NCBI RefSeq assembly: GCF_000376985.1
Contig: NZ_AQYA01000034.1
Coordinates: 1 to 64,000 of the forward strand
Origin: Streptococcus henryi DSM 19005
GTDB lineage: Bacteria; Bacillota; Bacilli; Lactobacillales; Streptococcaceae
Direction: 5' to 3'
DNA length: 64,000 nucleotides
Numbering within the stretch: position 1 is the first letter of the stretch; each line of letters opens with the position of its first letter. Under the pieces are notes generated by a model. The model saw only the letters and a program-made list of their open reading frames with translations, had not been told where the DNA came from and searched no databases. The translations under genes were made by a program, and so were the position numbers. This document shows, piece after piece, positions 19,332 to 29,643 of the stretch.

Positions 19332-20507
19332 CTAAAGATTTTCAATAAGTTTTTTACTAAATTCACTTGTCGTGAAATAAGGTGTTGTTTTCGCAAGATC
19401 AGCAGTAAAACAGCCCTGAGAAAAAGTTTTTCCAATAGCAGAGCGAATCAAATCTGCCACTTCTCCCCAACCTATATAATCAAACATCATACATCCAGAT
19501 AATAGGAATGAACATGGATTTGCCTTATCTTGACCAGCAATATCAGGCGCAGTACCATGAGTAGCTTCAAAAATAGCATGGCCTGTTATGTAGTTGATGT
19601 TTGCTCCGGGTGAAATTCCAATCCCTCCAACTTGAGCCGCCAAAGCATCACTGGCATAGTCACCATTAAGGTTAGTTAGAGCTACAACATCAAATTTATC
19701 TGGATTTAATAAAATTTGTTGGAGGAAATTATCAGCAATGATATCGTTAATAACTAATTTCCCAGACTCTAATTCATTAGCATACTCAGCTTTAGCTAGT
19801 TCATAACCCCACTTTCTGAAGCCACCTTCAGTAAATTTTTGAATATTTCCTTTATGAACTAGAGTAACCTTTGTAAGATTATTCTCCAAGGCGTATTCAA
19901 TAGCTGAACGAATCAATCGTTGACTTCCTTCTTGAGATATAGGTTTTATACCGATACTACTTGTTTCCGGGAAGCGAATTTTACTTACTCCCATTTCATC
20001 TTGAAGGAAACGGATAACTTTTTGGACATCATCACTTCCAGCTTCCCATTCGATACCAGCGTATATATCTTCAGTATTTTCACGAAAAATGGTAATATCA
20101 GTTTGTTCAGGATGTTTTAGTGGACTTTCAATTCCATTAAAATAGCGTACCGGACGAACACAGGCATATAAATCTAATTCTTGACGGAGTGCTACATTTA
20201 GAGAACGAATCCCACCTCCAACAGGTGTTTCCAAAGGGCCTTTAATAGCAACCAAGTTATCTGCGATTGAAGTTAATGTATCCTCTGGCAACCAGCTCCC
20301 CATACTATCAAATGATTTCTTGCCAGCAAGAGCCTCCTCCCAAGATACTCTTTTTCTACCATTGAAGACCTTTTCAACTGCTGCATCAAAGACTAGTTTG
20401 GCATTTTTCCATATATCTTGACCAACACCATCGCCCTCAATATAAGTAATAATCGGATTGTCTGTAACGACTAAACAACCATTTTCAATTTTAATTTTAT
20501 CTGCCAT
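19332..20507 (-). CDS. icd: NADP-dependent isocitrate dehydrogenase
   Basis: 391 aa. [20 protein letters not shown] is the start of the isocitrate/isopropylmalate dehydrogenase fold; [14 protein letters not shown] and [13 protein letters not shown] are the prokaryotic NADP-ICDH motifs; [19 protein letters not shown] is the metal and isocitrate region. It makes 2-oxoglutarate, which in streptococci feeds glutamate synthesis. It is the third gene of acnA-citZ-icd and starts 11 bases after citZ. Confidence 0.97.
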   Translation of the reverse strand: MADKIKIENGCLVVTDNPIITYIEGDGVGQDIWKNAKLVFDAAVEKVFNGRKRVSWEEALAGKKSFDSMGSWLPEDTLTSIADNLVAIKGPLETPVGGGIRSLNVALRQELDLYACVRPVRYFNGIESPLKHPEQTDITIFRENTEDIYAGIEWEAGSDDVQKVIRFLQDEMGVSKIRFPETSSIGIKPISQEGSQRLIRSAIEYALENNLTKVTLVHKGNIQKFTEGGFRKWGYELAKAEYANELESGKLVINDIIADNFLQQILLNPDKFDVVALTNLNGDYASDALAAQVGGIGISPGANINYITGHAIFEATHGTAPDIAGQDKANPCSFLLSGCMMFDYIGWGEVADLIRSAIGKTFSQGCFTADLAKTTPYFTTSEFSKKLIENL

Positions 20508-20518
20508 TAGTTATCTCC

Positions 20519-21640
20519 TTAGCGTTTCCCAATTGGTATATAAACCAAACGTTCTTGACCTACATACTGTGATCTTGGTCGAATGAGTTTGTTATTCTTT
20601 TGTTGCTCTTGAATATGAGCAATCCAACCAGAAACGCGACTCATTGCAAAAATCAAGGTAAAGATTGAGCTATCAATCCCTAAAACGTGATAAACAGTTG
20701 CGGAATAAAAGTCAACATTTGGAATAAGACCTTTAGTATGTTTCATGTAATCTTCGATTTCTCGAGAAAGTTTATACCAAATCTCATTCTCTGTGCCAAC
20801 AGTCAACTCTTTAGCCATTTCTCGTAGATATTTTTCCCTTGGATCCTGTGTTTTATAAACGCGGTGACCGAATCCCATGATTTTCTCATGTGATGCAAGT
20901 TTTTCTTGTAAGTATGCTTTCGTATCACCAAGTTCACGAATTTCTTTAAGCATATCGAAAACTCGCTCATTAGCTCCGCCATGTAGCGGACCCTTAAGCG
21001 TTCCAATAGCCGTCGTTACACAAGAGTAGATATCTGTCAAAGTCGACGCACAAACACGCGCTGCAAAGGTAGAGGCATTCAATTCATGATCAGCATGTAA
21101 AACCAATGCACGATTTAATGCTTTTACCTGCAAAGGTGTCGCTTCTTCACCATTCAACATATATAAGAAATTAGCTGCAAATCCCAAGTCCTCACGAGGT
21201 GCAATCGGAGAATGTCCTGTTCTCAATCTCGCAAATGCAGCAATGATTGTAGGAATTTTTGCCATTAATTGGATAGATTGCTCATATGTCGCTTCAATAG
21301 AGTTATCTTCTGCATTGATATTATAAACACCCAAAAGACTGACTGTTGAACGTAAAACACTCATCGGGTGAAGGTGTTTACGCGATTGGATAAGAATACA
21401 TTGTTCAACTGCATCACTAATAGCGTAGTTGGATCTCAACTCTTTGACAAAATTCTTTAATTCCATTACTGTTGGTAAATGCAAGTTCCAAAGAAGGTAA
21501 ATAACCTCTTCGAAAGTCGCATTATTATCCATTAATTCTGAGATATTATAGCCTGCGTAAGATAAATCATCATCCACAATCGAGCTAATGCGCGTATTAC
21601 AAGCTATTTGATTTTTCAGTCCGTTCTCTTCTGTCATCAC
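20519..21640 (-). CDS. citZ: Citrate synthase
   Basis: 373 aa. Catalytic motifs are present: [14 protein letters not shown] (His), [13 protein letters not shown] (His) and [14 protein letters not shown] (His and Arg), and [14 protein letters not shown] (Asp). It condenses acetyl-CoA with oxaloacetate. Two Met codons open the protein (MMTEEN); either may be the start. Length is normal for the Gram-positive type. Middle gene of the acnA-citZ-icd operon; 120 bases separate it from acnA. Confidence 0.97.
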   Translation of the reverse strand: MMTEENGLKNQIACNTRISSIVDDDLSYAGYNISELMDNNATFEEVIYLLWNLHLPTVMELKNFVKELRSNYAISDAVEQCILIQSRKHLHPMSVLRSTVSLLGVYNINAEDNSIEATYEQSIQLMAKIPTIIAAFARLRTGHSPIAPREDLGFAANFLYMLNGEEATPLQVKALNRALVLHADHELNASTFAARVCASTLTDIYSCVTTAIGTLKGPLHGGANERVFDMLKEIRELGDTKAYLQEKLASHEKIMGFGHRVYKTQDPREKYLREMAKELTVGTENEIWYKLSREIEDYMKHTKGLIPNVDFYSATVYHVLGIDSSIFTLIFAMSRVSGWIAHIQEQQKNNKLIRPRSQYVGQERLVYIPIGKR

Positions 21641-21760
21641 ATTTTCCTCATTTTCAATTTTTCTATCAATAGCAGAGCTAGCCTTTTAATTTAAAAACTA
21701 GCTTGCTATTCAAAATATCATAATTATCAATATGGTTGACATCAAATCCACAGTTTAATG

Positions 21761-24415
21761 TTAGAGTTTTTTTCTGACAACCATCGGAAGAATTCCTCCA
21801 TTTTTATAGTATCGAATATCAGCATCCGCATCAAAACGAACTAATGCCTTAAATTTCTTTTGGCCATTTTCATCACTAGCAACAATTTCTACAATATCGT
21901 GAATTCCTGGATTTTCAGATAAGTGAATATCATACGTTTCATAGCCTGTTAAACCAAGACTTTCTGCATTTTCACCATCCAAGAATTGAAGAGGAAGCAT
22001 CCCCATCATTACCAAATTAGAGCGATGGATACGTTCAAATGATTCAGCTAAAACTGCTTTAACTCCTAAAAGATTAGCACCTTTAGCAGCCCAGTCACGA
22101 CTTGAACCCATTCCGTAATCTTTGCCCGCAATGACCAAGGTTGAGACTTGGTCTTCTTTATATTTCATTGCAGCATCGTAGATAGACATCAGCTCACCAT
22201 CGTATTTGGTATAACCACCAATTTTTCCATCTGCGAGTTCATTTTTTATTCGAATATTTGCAAAAGTTCCACGCATCATAACCTCATGATTTCCACGACG
22301 ACTACCATAAGAGTTGAAATCTCCATATGATACACCATGTTTTTCTAGATATGCAGCGGCTGGACTGTTTCTAGCAATGTTGCCAGCTGGTGAGATATGG
22401 TCTGTTGTAACAGTGTCACCAAATTTTGCTAATGGTTTCAATCCAAGCAAAGGTTTAATAGATAAATCATCACCTAGGTTATCAAAGTACGGAGGGTTTT
22501 GAATATAGGTAGAGGCTGAATCCCATTTGAAAATTTCACTGTCTTCTGTTGGAATTGCATTCCATTTTTCACTATCAGAAAAAACATGCTCATATTCTTT
22601 TTCAAAGAGACTTCTTGTCACAAATTTATCCACGTAAGAAGTTACTTCTTCGCTATCAGGTAAGATATCATCAAGATAAACTGCTTTGCCATTTTCATCA
22701 AAACCAAGCGGCTCTGTCGTTAAATCAATATTGGTAGTACCTGCTAATGCATAGGCAACAACTAAAGGTGGGCTTGCAAGGAAATTCGCTTTAACCAATG
22801 GATTAACACGTCCCTCAAAGTTTCGATTACCTGAGAGGACAGCTGATACTAATAAATCTGAGTTTGTGATTGCATCGGCAACTTCAGGTCTAAGATCACC
22901 TGAATTACCAATACATGTCGTACAGCCATATCCCACTAGATTGAAACCAAGTTGATCAAGGTAATCTTGCAATCCTGAGGCTTGAAGATATCCTGTTACT
23001 ACTTTTGAGCCAGGTGCTAATGAAGTTTTTACTGTTGGTGAAACACGTAGGCCTTTTTTAACAGCATTTCGTGCAAGCAAACCTGCTGACATCAGTACAT
23101 ATGGATTTGATGTATTTGTACATGAAGTAATTGCTGCAATTGCTACATGACCTGTACTGATAACTTCATCCCCGTCCTCAAAATGTACAGTTGCAGTTTT
23201 ATCTAATTCATCAGCTCTTAAACCAAATCCTCTAACGCCAGCTTCACGTACAATTGCATCTTGGAAACTTTTTTTAGCTTCAGTCAAGTCAATTAAGTCC
23301 TGAGGACGTTTTGGTCCAGAGATGGACGGAGTAATTGTCGAAAGATCCAACTCAATAACTTTAGTATAGTCTGCTTGAGTATCTGGATTATAGAAAAGAT
23401 GATTTTTCTTCGCATATGCTTCTGTTAAGGAAATATGTCCTTCCTCACGATTTGTCAAACGCATATAATTTAGAGTCTCGTCATCAATAGGGAAATAACC
23501 GCATGTCGCACCATATTCAGGAGCCATATTTGCGACTGTGGCACGATCTGCCAAACTTAGACTAGATAGCCCATCTCCAAAATACTCCACAAATTTTCCG
23601 ACAACATTTTCTTGTCGAAGTAACTGCGTCACTTTTAATGCTAAATCAGTCGCTGTAGCGATTTTTGGCAATTTTCCAGTTAAGCGAACACCAATAACCT
23701 CTGGAACTGGGAAATATGAAGCTTCACCTAACATAGCAGCTTCTGCTTCAATTCCTCCGACACCCCAACCAAGAACCCCAATACCATTAATCATTGTTGT
23801 GTGACTGTCAGTTCCGAACATTGAGTCTGGATAAAGAACCTTATCATTCTCAATAACCACATCACTTAGGAATTCAATATTAACTTGATGGATAATACCT
23901 GTTGCAGGTGGTACTGCACGATAGTTTTTAAATGACTTCTCTGCCCATTTTAAAAATTCATAACGTTCATTGTTTCGACTAAATTCTAGATTGATGTTAT
24001 CTTCTAATGCAGTATCACAGCCATAGTAGTCAACTTGAACTGAGTGGTCAATGACAAGGTCAACTGGAATTTCTGGATTGATGAGATCTGGATTTCCACC
24101 ATTTTTTACAATAGCATCGCGCATAGAAGCCAAATCAACTACAACTGGGACACCAGTGAAATCTTGTAGGATAACACGACTTGGTTTAAAAGGGACCTCA
24201 CCTTGAGGAGACTTAGCTTGAAAATTCGACAATGCTTTTATGTGATTTTTTGTAACATCTATTCCATCGTATTTTCTGACTAAAGATTCAAGTAAAATTC
24301 GGATAGTATAGGGCAATTTCTCTAAATCACCACCATTTTGAAGAACGGCTTTTTCAATATCATAAAAGAAATAATCATCATTATTGTACGAAAGTGTTGA
24401 TTTATAGTCTGCCAT
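21761..24415 (-). CDS. acnA: Aconitate hydratase A
   Basis: 884 aa. The 4Fe-4S cluster Cys residues are in [10 protein letters not shown] (~430) and [11 protein letters not shown] (~498); SGNRNFEGR and [14 protein letters not shown] are substrate-site motifs. It interconverts citrate and isocitrate. It heads the operon that runs oxaloacetate to 2-oxoglutarate; no 2-oxoglutarate dehydrogenase is near, as expected for streptococci. ATG at 24415 follows GGAGG. Its promoter is covered by a large dyad and flanked by a perfect cre. Confidence 0.97.
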   Translation of the reverse strand: MADYKSTLSYNNDDYFFYDIEKAVLQNGGDLEKLPYTIRILLESLVRKYDGIDVTKNHIKALSNFQAKSPQGEVPFKPSRVILQDFTGVPVVVDLASMRDAIVKNGGNPDLINPEIPVDLVIDHSVQVDYYGCDTALEDNINLEFSRNNERYEFLKWAEKSFKNYRAVPPATGIIHQVNIEFLSDVVIENDKVLYPDSMFGTDSHTTMINGIGVLGWGVGGIEAEAAMLGEASYFPVPEVIGVRLTGKLPKIATATDLALKVTQLLRQENVVGKFVEYFGDGLSSLSLADRATVANMAPEYGATCGYFPIDDETLNYMRLTNREEGHISLTEAYAKKNHLFYNPDTQADYTKVIELDLSTITPSISGPKRPQDLIDLTEAKKSFQDAIVREAGVRGFGLRADELDKTATVHFEDGDEVISTGHVAIAAITSCTNTSNPYVLMSAGLLARNAVKKGLRVSPTVKTSLAPGSKVVTGYLQASGLQDYLDQLGFNLVGYGCTTCIGNSGDLRPEVADAITNSDLLVSAVLSGNRNFEGRVNPLVKANFLASPPLVVAYALAGTTNIDLTTEPLGFDENGKAVYLDDILPDSEEVTSYVDKFVTRSLFEKEYEHVFSDSEKWNAIPTEDSEIFKWDSASTYIQNPPYFDNLGDDLSIKPLLGLKPLAKFGDTVTTDHISPAGNIARNSPAAAYLEKHGVSYGDFNSYGSRRGNHEVMMRGTFANIRIKNELADGKIGGYTKYDGELMSIYDAAMKYKEDQVSTLVIAGKDYGMGSSRDWAAKGANLLGVKAVLAESFERIHRSNLVMMGMLPLQFLDGENAESLGLTGYETYDIHLSENPGIHDIVEIVASDENGQKKFKALVRFDADADIRYYKNGGILPMVVRKKL

Positions 24416-24428
24416 ACAGAACCTCCGG

Positions 24429-24443
24429 AATTTTCTAAATATT
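24429..24443. promoter_or_regulatory. Possible CodY box in the acnA leader
   Basis: AATTTTCTAAATATT matches the CodY consensus AATTTTCWGAAAATT at 13 of 15 positions and lies near the expected transcription start, where a bound repressor would block transcription. Confidence 0.4.
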
Positions 24444-24479
24444 TGTATAAATTATACTCCTATACGAATATTTAGTCAA
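24436..24479 (-). promoter_or_regulatory. acnA promoter inside a 14-bp-arm dyad
   Basis: Minus strand TTGACT (24474-24479), 17 bases, TATAAT (24451-24456). TAAATATTTGTATA (24436-24449) and TATACGAATATTTA (24461-24474) are inverted repeats with one mismatch, centred on the -10. A dyad this size over the core promoter is a likely operator. Confidence 0.8.
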
Positions 24480-24486
24480 GATATTT

Positions 24487-24501
24487 TTGTAAACGATGTC
24501 A
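24487..24501. promoter_or_regulatory. Perfect cre upstream of acnA
   Basis: TTGTAAACGATGTCA meets every position of WTGNAANCGNWNNCW and lies eight bases upstream of the acnA -35. CcpA repression by preferred sugars is expected. Confidence 0.8.
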
Positions 24502-24534
24502 TATTTTATAACATAGCTTGTAAAGACGGCTTAA

Positions 24535-24582
24535 CTACTATATTTCGTATTTGTGATTATTTTTTCATACTAGATATTGTGT
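24535..24582. promoter_or_regulatory. Two NrdR boxes upstream of nrdH
   Basis: ATACTAGATATTGTGT (24567-24582) matches the NrdR box acaCwAtATaTwGtgt at 14 of 16 positions. A weaker partner, CTACTATATTTCGTAT (24535-24550), starts exactly 32 bases earlier, the usual three-turn spacing. NrdR would repress nrdHEF when dATP is high. Confidence 0.7.
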
Positions 24583-24681
24583 TTTCTTGGTATCAATAGC
24601 TTGCTTTTTCTTCTCTTTTTGTTTATGCTAGTTACATGATTATTTTTCATTAAGAAAAAAATTTTTAATAAGGAGAAGGAA

Positions 24682-24906
24682 ATGGCTAAAATTACTGTCT
24701 TTTCAAAAAACAACTGCATGCAATGCAAAATGACAAAAAAATTCTTGGAAAAAGAAGGAGCTGATTTCGAAGAAATCAATATTGATGAACACCCAGAAAA
24801 AATTGATTACGTTAAAAGTCTTGGTTTCACTTCTGCTCCAGTCATCGAAGCTGGTGAAATTGTCTTCTCTGGTTTTCAACCTGCAAAATTGAAAGAAATC
24901 GTCTAA
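24682..24906 (+). CDS. nrdH: NrdH glutaredoxin-like redoxin
   Basis: 74 aa. The redox motif NCMQCKMTKKFLE (CxxC) and GFTSAPVIEAGE (cis-Pro) identify the NrdH fold. It carries electrons, usually from thioredoxin reductase, to the class Ib ribonucleotide reductase made by the next genes. ATG follows AAGGAGAAGGAA. It is divergent from acnA and lies 105 bases before nrdE. Confidence 0.96.
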   Translation: MAKITVFSKNNCMQCKMTKKFLEKEGADFEEINIDEHPEKIDYVKSLGFTSAPVIEAGEIVFSGFQPAKLKEIV

Positions 24907-25011
24907 GTTATCTTTATTAATAACTTTTGACCTCTCTTAATCTTCAAATAACCTGTATTTCTTAGATTTATCTATAGGAATACTTCTTATTTTTAAAGGA
25001 ATTATTATCTC

Positions 25012-27171
25012 ATGAGTCTTAAAAATCTCGGCGATGTATCTTACTTTCGCCTAAATAATGAAATTAACCGTCCAGTTAATGGACAGATTCCCTTACACAA
25101 GGATAAAGAAGCTCTTCGTGCTTTCTTCCTTGAAAATGTCAAACCAAATACTATGGCCTTTGATAGCATCACAGACAAAATTAAGTATTTGATTGAGAAT
25201 GACTATATCGAAAGCGAATTTATCGAGAAATATAAACCTGAATTTATCGAGAAAGTTTCTCGTCAGTTACACTCTCAAGACTTCCGCTTCAAGTCTTTCA
25301 TGGCTGCCTACAAGTTCTATCAACAATATGCCCTTAAAACAAATGATGGCGAATACTACCTTGAAAGCATTGAAGACCGAGTTCTTTTTAACGCCCTTTA
25401 TTTTGCTGATGGAAATGAATCCCTAGCTGAAGATTTGGCTATGGAGATGATTCATCAACGTTATCAACCAGCAACTCCATCTTTCCTTAATGCAGGTCGT
25501 AGCCGTCGCGGGGAGTTGGTGTCATGTTTCCTTATCCAGGTTACTGATGATATGAATGCAATTGGGCGTTCAATCAATTCAGCTCTGCAATTGTCCCGTA
25601 TCGGTGGGGGAGTTGGTATCAGTCTCAACAACTTGCGTGAAGCTGGTGCTCCTATCAAGGGTTATGCTGGAGCTGCATCTGGAGTCGTTCCAGTTATGAA
25701 GCTTTTTGAAGATAGCTTCTCTTATTCTAATCAACTTGGTCAACGTCAAGGTGCTGGGGTTGTTTACCTAAATGTCTTCCACCCAGATATCATCGCCTTC
25801 CTTTCAACTAAAAAAGAAAATGCTGATGAAAAAGTACGTGTTAAGACTTTGTCACTTGGTATTACTGTTCCAGATAAATTCTACGAATTAGCTCGCAACA
25901 ACGAAGATATGTACCTCTTCAGTCCTTATTCCGTTGAAAAAGAATACGGCGTACCTTTCAGTTATATTGATATCACTGAAAAATACGATGAGTTGGTTGC
26001 TAATCCAAAGATTACAAAAACTAAAATTAATGCTCGTGATTTAGAAACTGAAATCTCAAAACTTCAGCAAGAATCTGGCTACCCATACATTGTCAACGTC
26101 GATATTGCTAACCGCCATAATCCAATCGATGGAAAGATTATCATGTCTAACCTTTGTTCTGAGATCCTTCAGGTTCAAACACCAAGCGAAATCAATGACG
26201 CTCAAGAATTCATCAAGATGGGGACAGATATCTCATGTAACCTTGGATCTACTAATATCCTTAACATGATGACGTCACCTGACTTTGGTCGTTCTATTAA
26301 AGCAATGACACGCGCTCTTACTTTTGTAACAGATTCATCAAGTATCGACGCTGTTCCAACTGTTAAAAATGGTAATAGCCAGGCTCATACATTTGGTCTC
26401 GGTGCTATGGGACTTCACTCTTACTTGGCTAAACATCATATCGAGTACGGAAGTCCTGAATCAATTGAGTTTACTGACATCTACTTCATGCTCATGAACT
26501 ACTGGACTTTGGTAGAATCAAATAATATTGCACGTGAACGTCAAACGACATTTGTTGGTTTTGAAAATTCAAAATATGCTGATGGGACTTATTTCGATAA
26601 ATATGTCACTGGCAAGTTTGTACCTAAGTCTGATCGTGTGAAAGAACTCTTTGAAGGTCATTTCATTCCTCAGGCTCAAGACTGGGAAGCTCTCCGTCAG
26701 GCTGTTATGAAAGATGGTCTTTACCACCAAAACCGCTTAGCAGTTGCACCAAATGGTTCTATCTCATACATCAATGACTGCTCTGCTTCTATTCATCCAA
26801 TCACGCAACGTATCGAAGAACGTCAAGAAAAGAAAATTGGTAAGATTTATTACCCTGCAAATGGACTTTCTACTGACACCATTCCTTTCTATACTTCTGC
26901 TTATGATATGGATATGCGTAAGATGATTGATGTTTATGCTGCGGCAACTGAACACGTGGATCAAGGTCTTTCAATGACACTCTTCCTTCGTAGTGAATTG
27001 CCTATGGAACTTTACGAATGGAAAACAGAAAGTAAACAAACTACCCGCGATCTTTCAATCCTACGTAACTACGCCTTCAACAAAGGCATCAAATCAATCT
27101 ACTACGTTCGTACCTACACTGATGATGGTGAAGAAGTCGGATCAAACCAATGTGAATCTTGTGTAATATAA
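25012..27171 (+). CDS. nrdE: Class Ib ribonucleotide reductase alpha subunit
   Basis: 719 aa, usual for NrdE. It has VSCFLIQVTDDMNAIGRS (first active-site Cys), NLCSEILQVQ (radical Cys), the second redox Cys in SCNLGSTNI, and the C-terminal Cys pair (Cys714, Cys717, CESCVI) that passes electrons from NrdH. It reduces ribonucleoside diphosphates. There is no long ATP-cone N-terminus, as expected for class Ib. It is followed by the hairpin array, not directly by nrdF. Confidence 0.97.
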   Translation: MSLKNLGDVSYFRLNNEINRPVNGQIPLHKDKEALRAFFLENVKPNTMAFDSITDKIKYLIENDYIESEFIEKYKPEFIEKVSRQLHSQDFRFKSFMAAYKFYQQYALKTNDGEYYLESIEDRVLFNALYFADGNESLAEDLAMEMIHQRYQPATPSFLNAGRSRRGELVSCFLIQVTDDMNAIGRSINSALQLSRIGGGVGISLNNLREAGAPIKGYAGAASGVVPVMKLFEDSFSYSNQLGQRQGAGVVYLNVFHPDIIAFLSTKKENADEKVRVKTLSLGITVPDKFYELARNNEDMYLFSPYSVEKEYGVPFSYIDITEKYDELVANPKITKTKINARDLETEISKLQQESGYPYIVNVDIANRHNPIDGKIIMSNLCSEILQVQTPSEINDAQEFIKMGTDISCNLGSTNILNMMTSPDFGRSIKAMTRALTFVTDSSSIDAVPTVKNGNSQAHTFGLGAMGLHSYLAKHHIEYGSPESIEFTDIYFMLMNYWTLVESNNIARERQTTFVGFENSKYADGTYFDKYVTGKFVPKSDRVKELFEGHFIPQAQDWEALRQAVMKDGLYHQNRLAVAPNGSISYINDCSASIHPITQRIEERQEKKIGKIYYPANGLSTDTIPFYTSAYDMDMRKMIDVYAAATEHVDQGLSMTLFLRSELPMELYEWKTESKQTTRDLSILRNYAFNKGIKSIYYVRTYTDDGEEVGSNQCESCVI

Positions 27172-27179
27172 GACCCTAT

Positions 27180-27496
27180 CATTCATTGGTGCTAAAGCAC
27201 CTAATGAATGAACGTCACTGACTATATTGTCAGTGACTAAGGGGCTCACTAACTCCGAAAATGAAGTAATATCGACTTCATTTTCTACGTGTCGTAACCT
27301 GACACTAGTCACTGAAACAAAGTAGCTAGCGACTAGACGGAAAATTCTATTGAACTTTTCCTAGCCACCTTACTAGCTCGCAAACAAAATAATGTCGATT
27401 TTGTTTGCTCACGTCGTAAGATGAGGACATAGTGAAAATAGGAAGTCAACAGAAAATCCTGATTTTCTAGGAGACTTATCTTTTTCACACTGTCCT
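27180..27496 (+). repeat. Array of strong hairpins between nrdE and nrdF
   Basis: The 500-base gap 27172-27674 holds at least six hairpins in a row: 27180-27210; 27214-27237 (perfect 9 bp); 27257-27285 (perfect 11 bp, loop AATATCG); 27289-27305; 27339-27361; 27380-27408 (perfect 11 bp, loop AATGTCG); and a long nested stem 27424-27496. The two 11-bp hairpins have different stem sequences but the same stem length and nearly the same loop, and both are followed by ACGT..CGTAA. No ORF fits. The region is either a structured RNA between the two genes or a pair of diverged mobile repeat units. Confidence 0.7.
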
Positions 27497-27536
27497 TAGC
27501 TCGAGCACGATTACAAACACACTGCTACAACTTTCC

Positions 27537-27572
27537 AAAGCTAGCCTTGTCAGCTGGGCTAGCTTTCTTTTA
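27537..27572 (+). terminator. Terminator before nrdF
   Basis: AAAGCTAGCC (27537-27546) pairs with GGGCTAGCTTT (27556-27566), then CTTTTA. It should end most nrdHE transcripts, so nrdF would need its own promoter. Confidence 0.8.
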
Positions 27573-27581
27573 TGTTATAAT
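27573..27581 (+). promoter_or_regulatory. Extended -10 promoter of nrdF
   Basis: TGTTATAAT (TG-n-TATAAT, hexamer 27576-27581) directly follows the terminator. No good -35 is in place. It would give nrdF a leader of about 85 bases. Confidence 0.55.
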
Positions 27582-27674
27582 TAGATAAGCTTATACTTAA
27601 AGAGAATCAATCCTGGAGATTTAGATTTTTGATTTTTCTTGAGTATTATTAAAACTCTTAGGAGCACTATTAAC

Positions 27675-28637
27675 ATGTCACAAACTTATTACAAAGCCAT
27701 CAACTGGAATGAAATTGAAGATGTCATTGACAAATCAACTTGGGAAAAATTGACTGAGCAATTCTGGCTTGATACCCGTATCCCTTTGTCAAATGACTTA
27801 GATGACTGGCGCAAACTTACTGCTGAAGAAAAAGATTTGGTTGGAAAAGTATTTGGCGGACTCACTCTTCTTGATACTATGCAATCTCAATCCGGTGTTG
27901 AAGCTATCCGTGCTGATGTGCGCACACCTCATGAGGAAGCTGTCCTCAACAACATCCAATTTATGGAATCAGTTCACGCAAAATCATACTCTTCAATCTT
28001 TTCAACCTTAAACACTAAAAAAGAAATCGAAGATACCTTTGAATGGACTAATAGCAATGAATATTTGCAAAACAAAGCTAAAATCATTAATGATATTTAT
28101 GAAAATGGCACAGCTTTGCAAAAGAAAGTTGCCTCAACTTATCTTGAAACTTTCCTCTTCTACTCAGGTTTCTTCACACCACTCTACTACCTTGGCAACA
28201 ACAAACTTGCTAATGTGGCTGAGATTATCAAATTGATTATTCGTGATGAGTCTGTTCATGGAACCTACATTGGTTACAAGTTCCAACTAGGTTTCAATGA
28301 ATTGCCTGAAGAGGAGCAAGACGAATTCCGTGACTGGATGTATGATCTTCTTTATCAATTATACGAAAATGAGGAAAACTACACCAAGTCACTTTACGAT
28401 GGTGTTGGTTGGACTGAAGAAGTTATGACTTTCTTGCGCTACAATGCCAATAAAGCTCTCATGAATCTTGGTCAAGACCCACTGTTCCCAGATACAGCTA
28501 ACGACGTTAACCCAATTGTTATGAATGGTATTTCAACTGGTACTTCTAACCACGACTTCTTCTCTCAAGTTGGTAATGGTTATCTTCTTGGTACTGTTGA
28601 AGCCATGCAAGATGATGACTACAATTTTGGATTATAA
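27675..28637 (+). CDS. nrdF: Class Ib ribonucleotide reductase beta subunit
   Basis: 320 aa from the ATG at 27675, behind TTAGGAGCACTATTAAC; an in-frame start 36 bases upstream lacks a ribosome site. It opens MSQTYYKAINWNEIEDVIDK. Metal ligands and the radical Tyr lie in QFMESVHAKSYSSIFSTL and in IIRDESVHGTYIGYKFQ. It houses the dimanganese- or diiron-tyrosyl radical used by NrdE. No nrdI is present in the window, so the flavodoxin for Mn activation must be coded elsewhere. Confidence 0.97.
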   Translation: MSQTYYKAINWNEIEDVIDKSTWEKLTEQFWLDTRIPLSNDLDDWRKLTAEEKDLVGKVFGGLTLLDTMQSQSGVEAIRADVRTPHEEAVLNNIQFMESVHAKSYSSIFSTLNTKKEIEDTFEWTNSNEYLQNKAKIINDIYENGTALQKKVASTYLETFLFYSGFFTPLYYLGNNKLANVAEIIKLIIRDESVHGTYIGYKFQLGFNELPEEEQDEFRDWMYDLLYQLYENEENYTKSLYDGVGWTEEVMTFLRYNANKALMNLGQDPLFPDTANDVNPIVMNGISTGTSNHDFFSQVGNGYLLGTVEAMQDDDYNFGL

Positions 28638-28646
28638 TTAAATGAT

Positions 28647-28693
28647 AAAAAGAGGAAGAATAGCTCCCTAAACGAGTTTTCTACCTCTTTTTT
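28647..28693 (+). terminator. Terminator of nrdF
   Basis: AAAAGAGG pairs with CCTCTTTT, with AGCTC/GAGTT inside, and a T-run follows. It starts 10 bases past the stop. Confidence 0.8.
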
Positions 28694-28811
28694 AATATCA
28701 GCAAGATTTTTTCATCAAAATTTCATCTGAACAAAACTACTATAAACGAAAATAAATTATGCAACAATCAATTTTTTCCACCTATTTATATTTTTTATAT
28801 TTTAATAGACT

Positions 28812-28839
28812 TGACTATATTTTGCTTTAACGTATAATG
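28812..28839 (+). promoter_or_regulatory. Promoter of the DUF554 gene
   Basis: TTGACT (28812-28817), 16 bases, TATAAT (28834-28839), 29 bases before the ATG. Confidence 0.8.
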
Positions 28840-28867
28840 GAAAATATCATATTTTAAAGGATAAATT

Positions 28868-29581
28868 ATGTTTGCAACAGGTACACTTATTAATACTGCC
28901 GCCATTATTATTGGTGGCTTTCTGGGTAATTTCTTCGGTCATCGTTTACAAGAACGACACCAAGATGGCCTCATGCTTGCTTCAGGAATCAGCGTTCTTT
29001 TTATTGGGATTGCTGGTGCTATGGAATGTATGCTGACCATAGATAAGGGAGTAATTTCTAGTGGAAAAAGTATGTTATTAGTCGCTTGCTTGGCTCTAGG
29101 AGCTCTAATCGGAGAAATCGTTGATGTCGAGAGTAGATTTGAAAATTTCGGTCAATGGTTAAAAATAAAGACTGGAAATTCGAAAGACCCAACTTTCGTA
29201 AACGCCTTTGTAACAGCTTCTCTAACAGTTTGCATAGGTGCTATGGCTATTGTCGGCTCTATTCAAGATGGAATTCTTGGAGATTACTCTATACTCGCAA
29301 TCAAATCAGTTCTCGACCTTATTATCATCCTTGTTATGACTTGTACTTTGGGCAAAGGCTGCGCCTTTTCAGCTATTCCAGTTTTCTTTTTCGAAGGGAG
29401 CATAACGCTACTTGCAAAGCTTTTGCAGCCACTGATGACAGAGATTGCTCTGGCAAACATTTCGCTCATTGGTTCAATCCTTATCTTCTGTGTTGGTGTC
29501 AATTTAGTATGGGGCAAGAAAATACGAGTAGCTAACCTACTACCAGCCATTATTATAGCCGTTCTACTTGCTTATATCTAA
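28868..29581 (+). CDS. DUF554 membrane protein
   Basis: 237 aa with about seven hydrophobic helices. It opens MFATGTLINTAAIIIGGFLG and has SLTVCIGAMAIVGSIQDG, both typical of the DUF554 (YdfK-like) family of membrane proteins. The family's substrate is not known; a transport role is commonly supposed. ATG follows AAAGGATAAATT. It is a single-gene unit between two terminators. Confidence 0.9.
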   Translation: MFATGTLINTAAIIIGGFLGNFFGHRLQERHQDGLMLASGISVLFIGIAGAMECMLTIDKGVISSGKSMLLVACLALGALIGEIVDVESRFENFGQWLKIKTGNSKDPTFVNAFVTASLTVCIGAMAIVGSIQDGILGDYSILAIKSVLDLIIILVMTCTLGKGCAFSAIPVFFFEGSITLLAKLLQPLMTEIALANISLIGSILIFCVGVNLVWGKKIRVANLLPAIIIAVLLAYI

Positions 29582-29616
29582 AAAACGTTCAGCCTTAAGT
29601 GGCGAACGTTTTTTAA
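29581..29616. terminator. Bidirectional terminator after the DUF554 gene
   Basis: AAAACGTTC (29582-29590) pairs with GAACGTTTT (29604-29612), with T-runs on both strands. It also lies just past the stop of the convergent Nramp-like gene. Confidence 0.85.
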
Positions 29617-29643
29617 TATTTTTCCAGTCATTTGACTAAAGAA

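Noticed and set aside
27172..27674. CRISPR array, or integron attC sites, between nrdE and nrdF.
   Set aside because: Repeats are not identical and there are no regular spacers, cas genes or integrase; the pattern is of differing hairpins.
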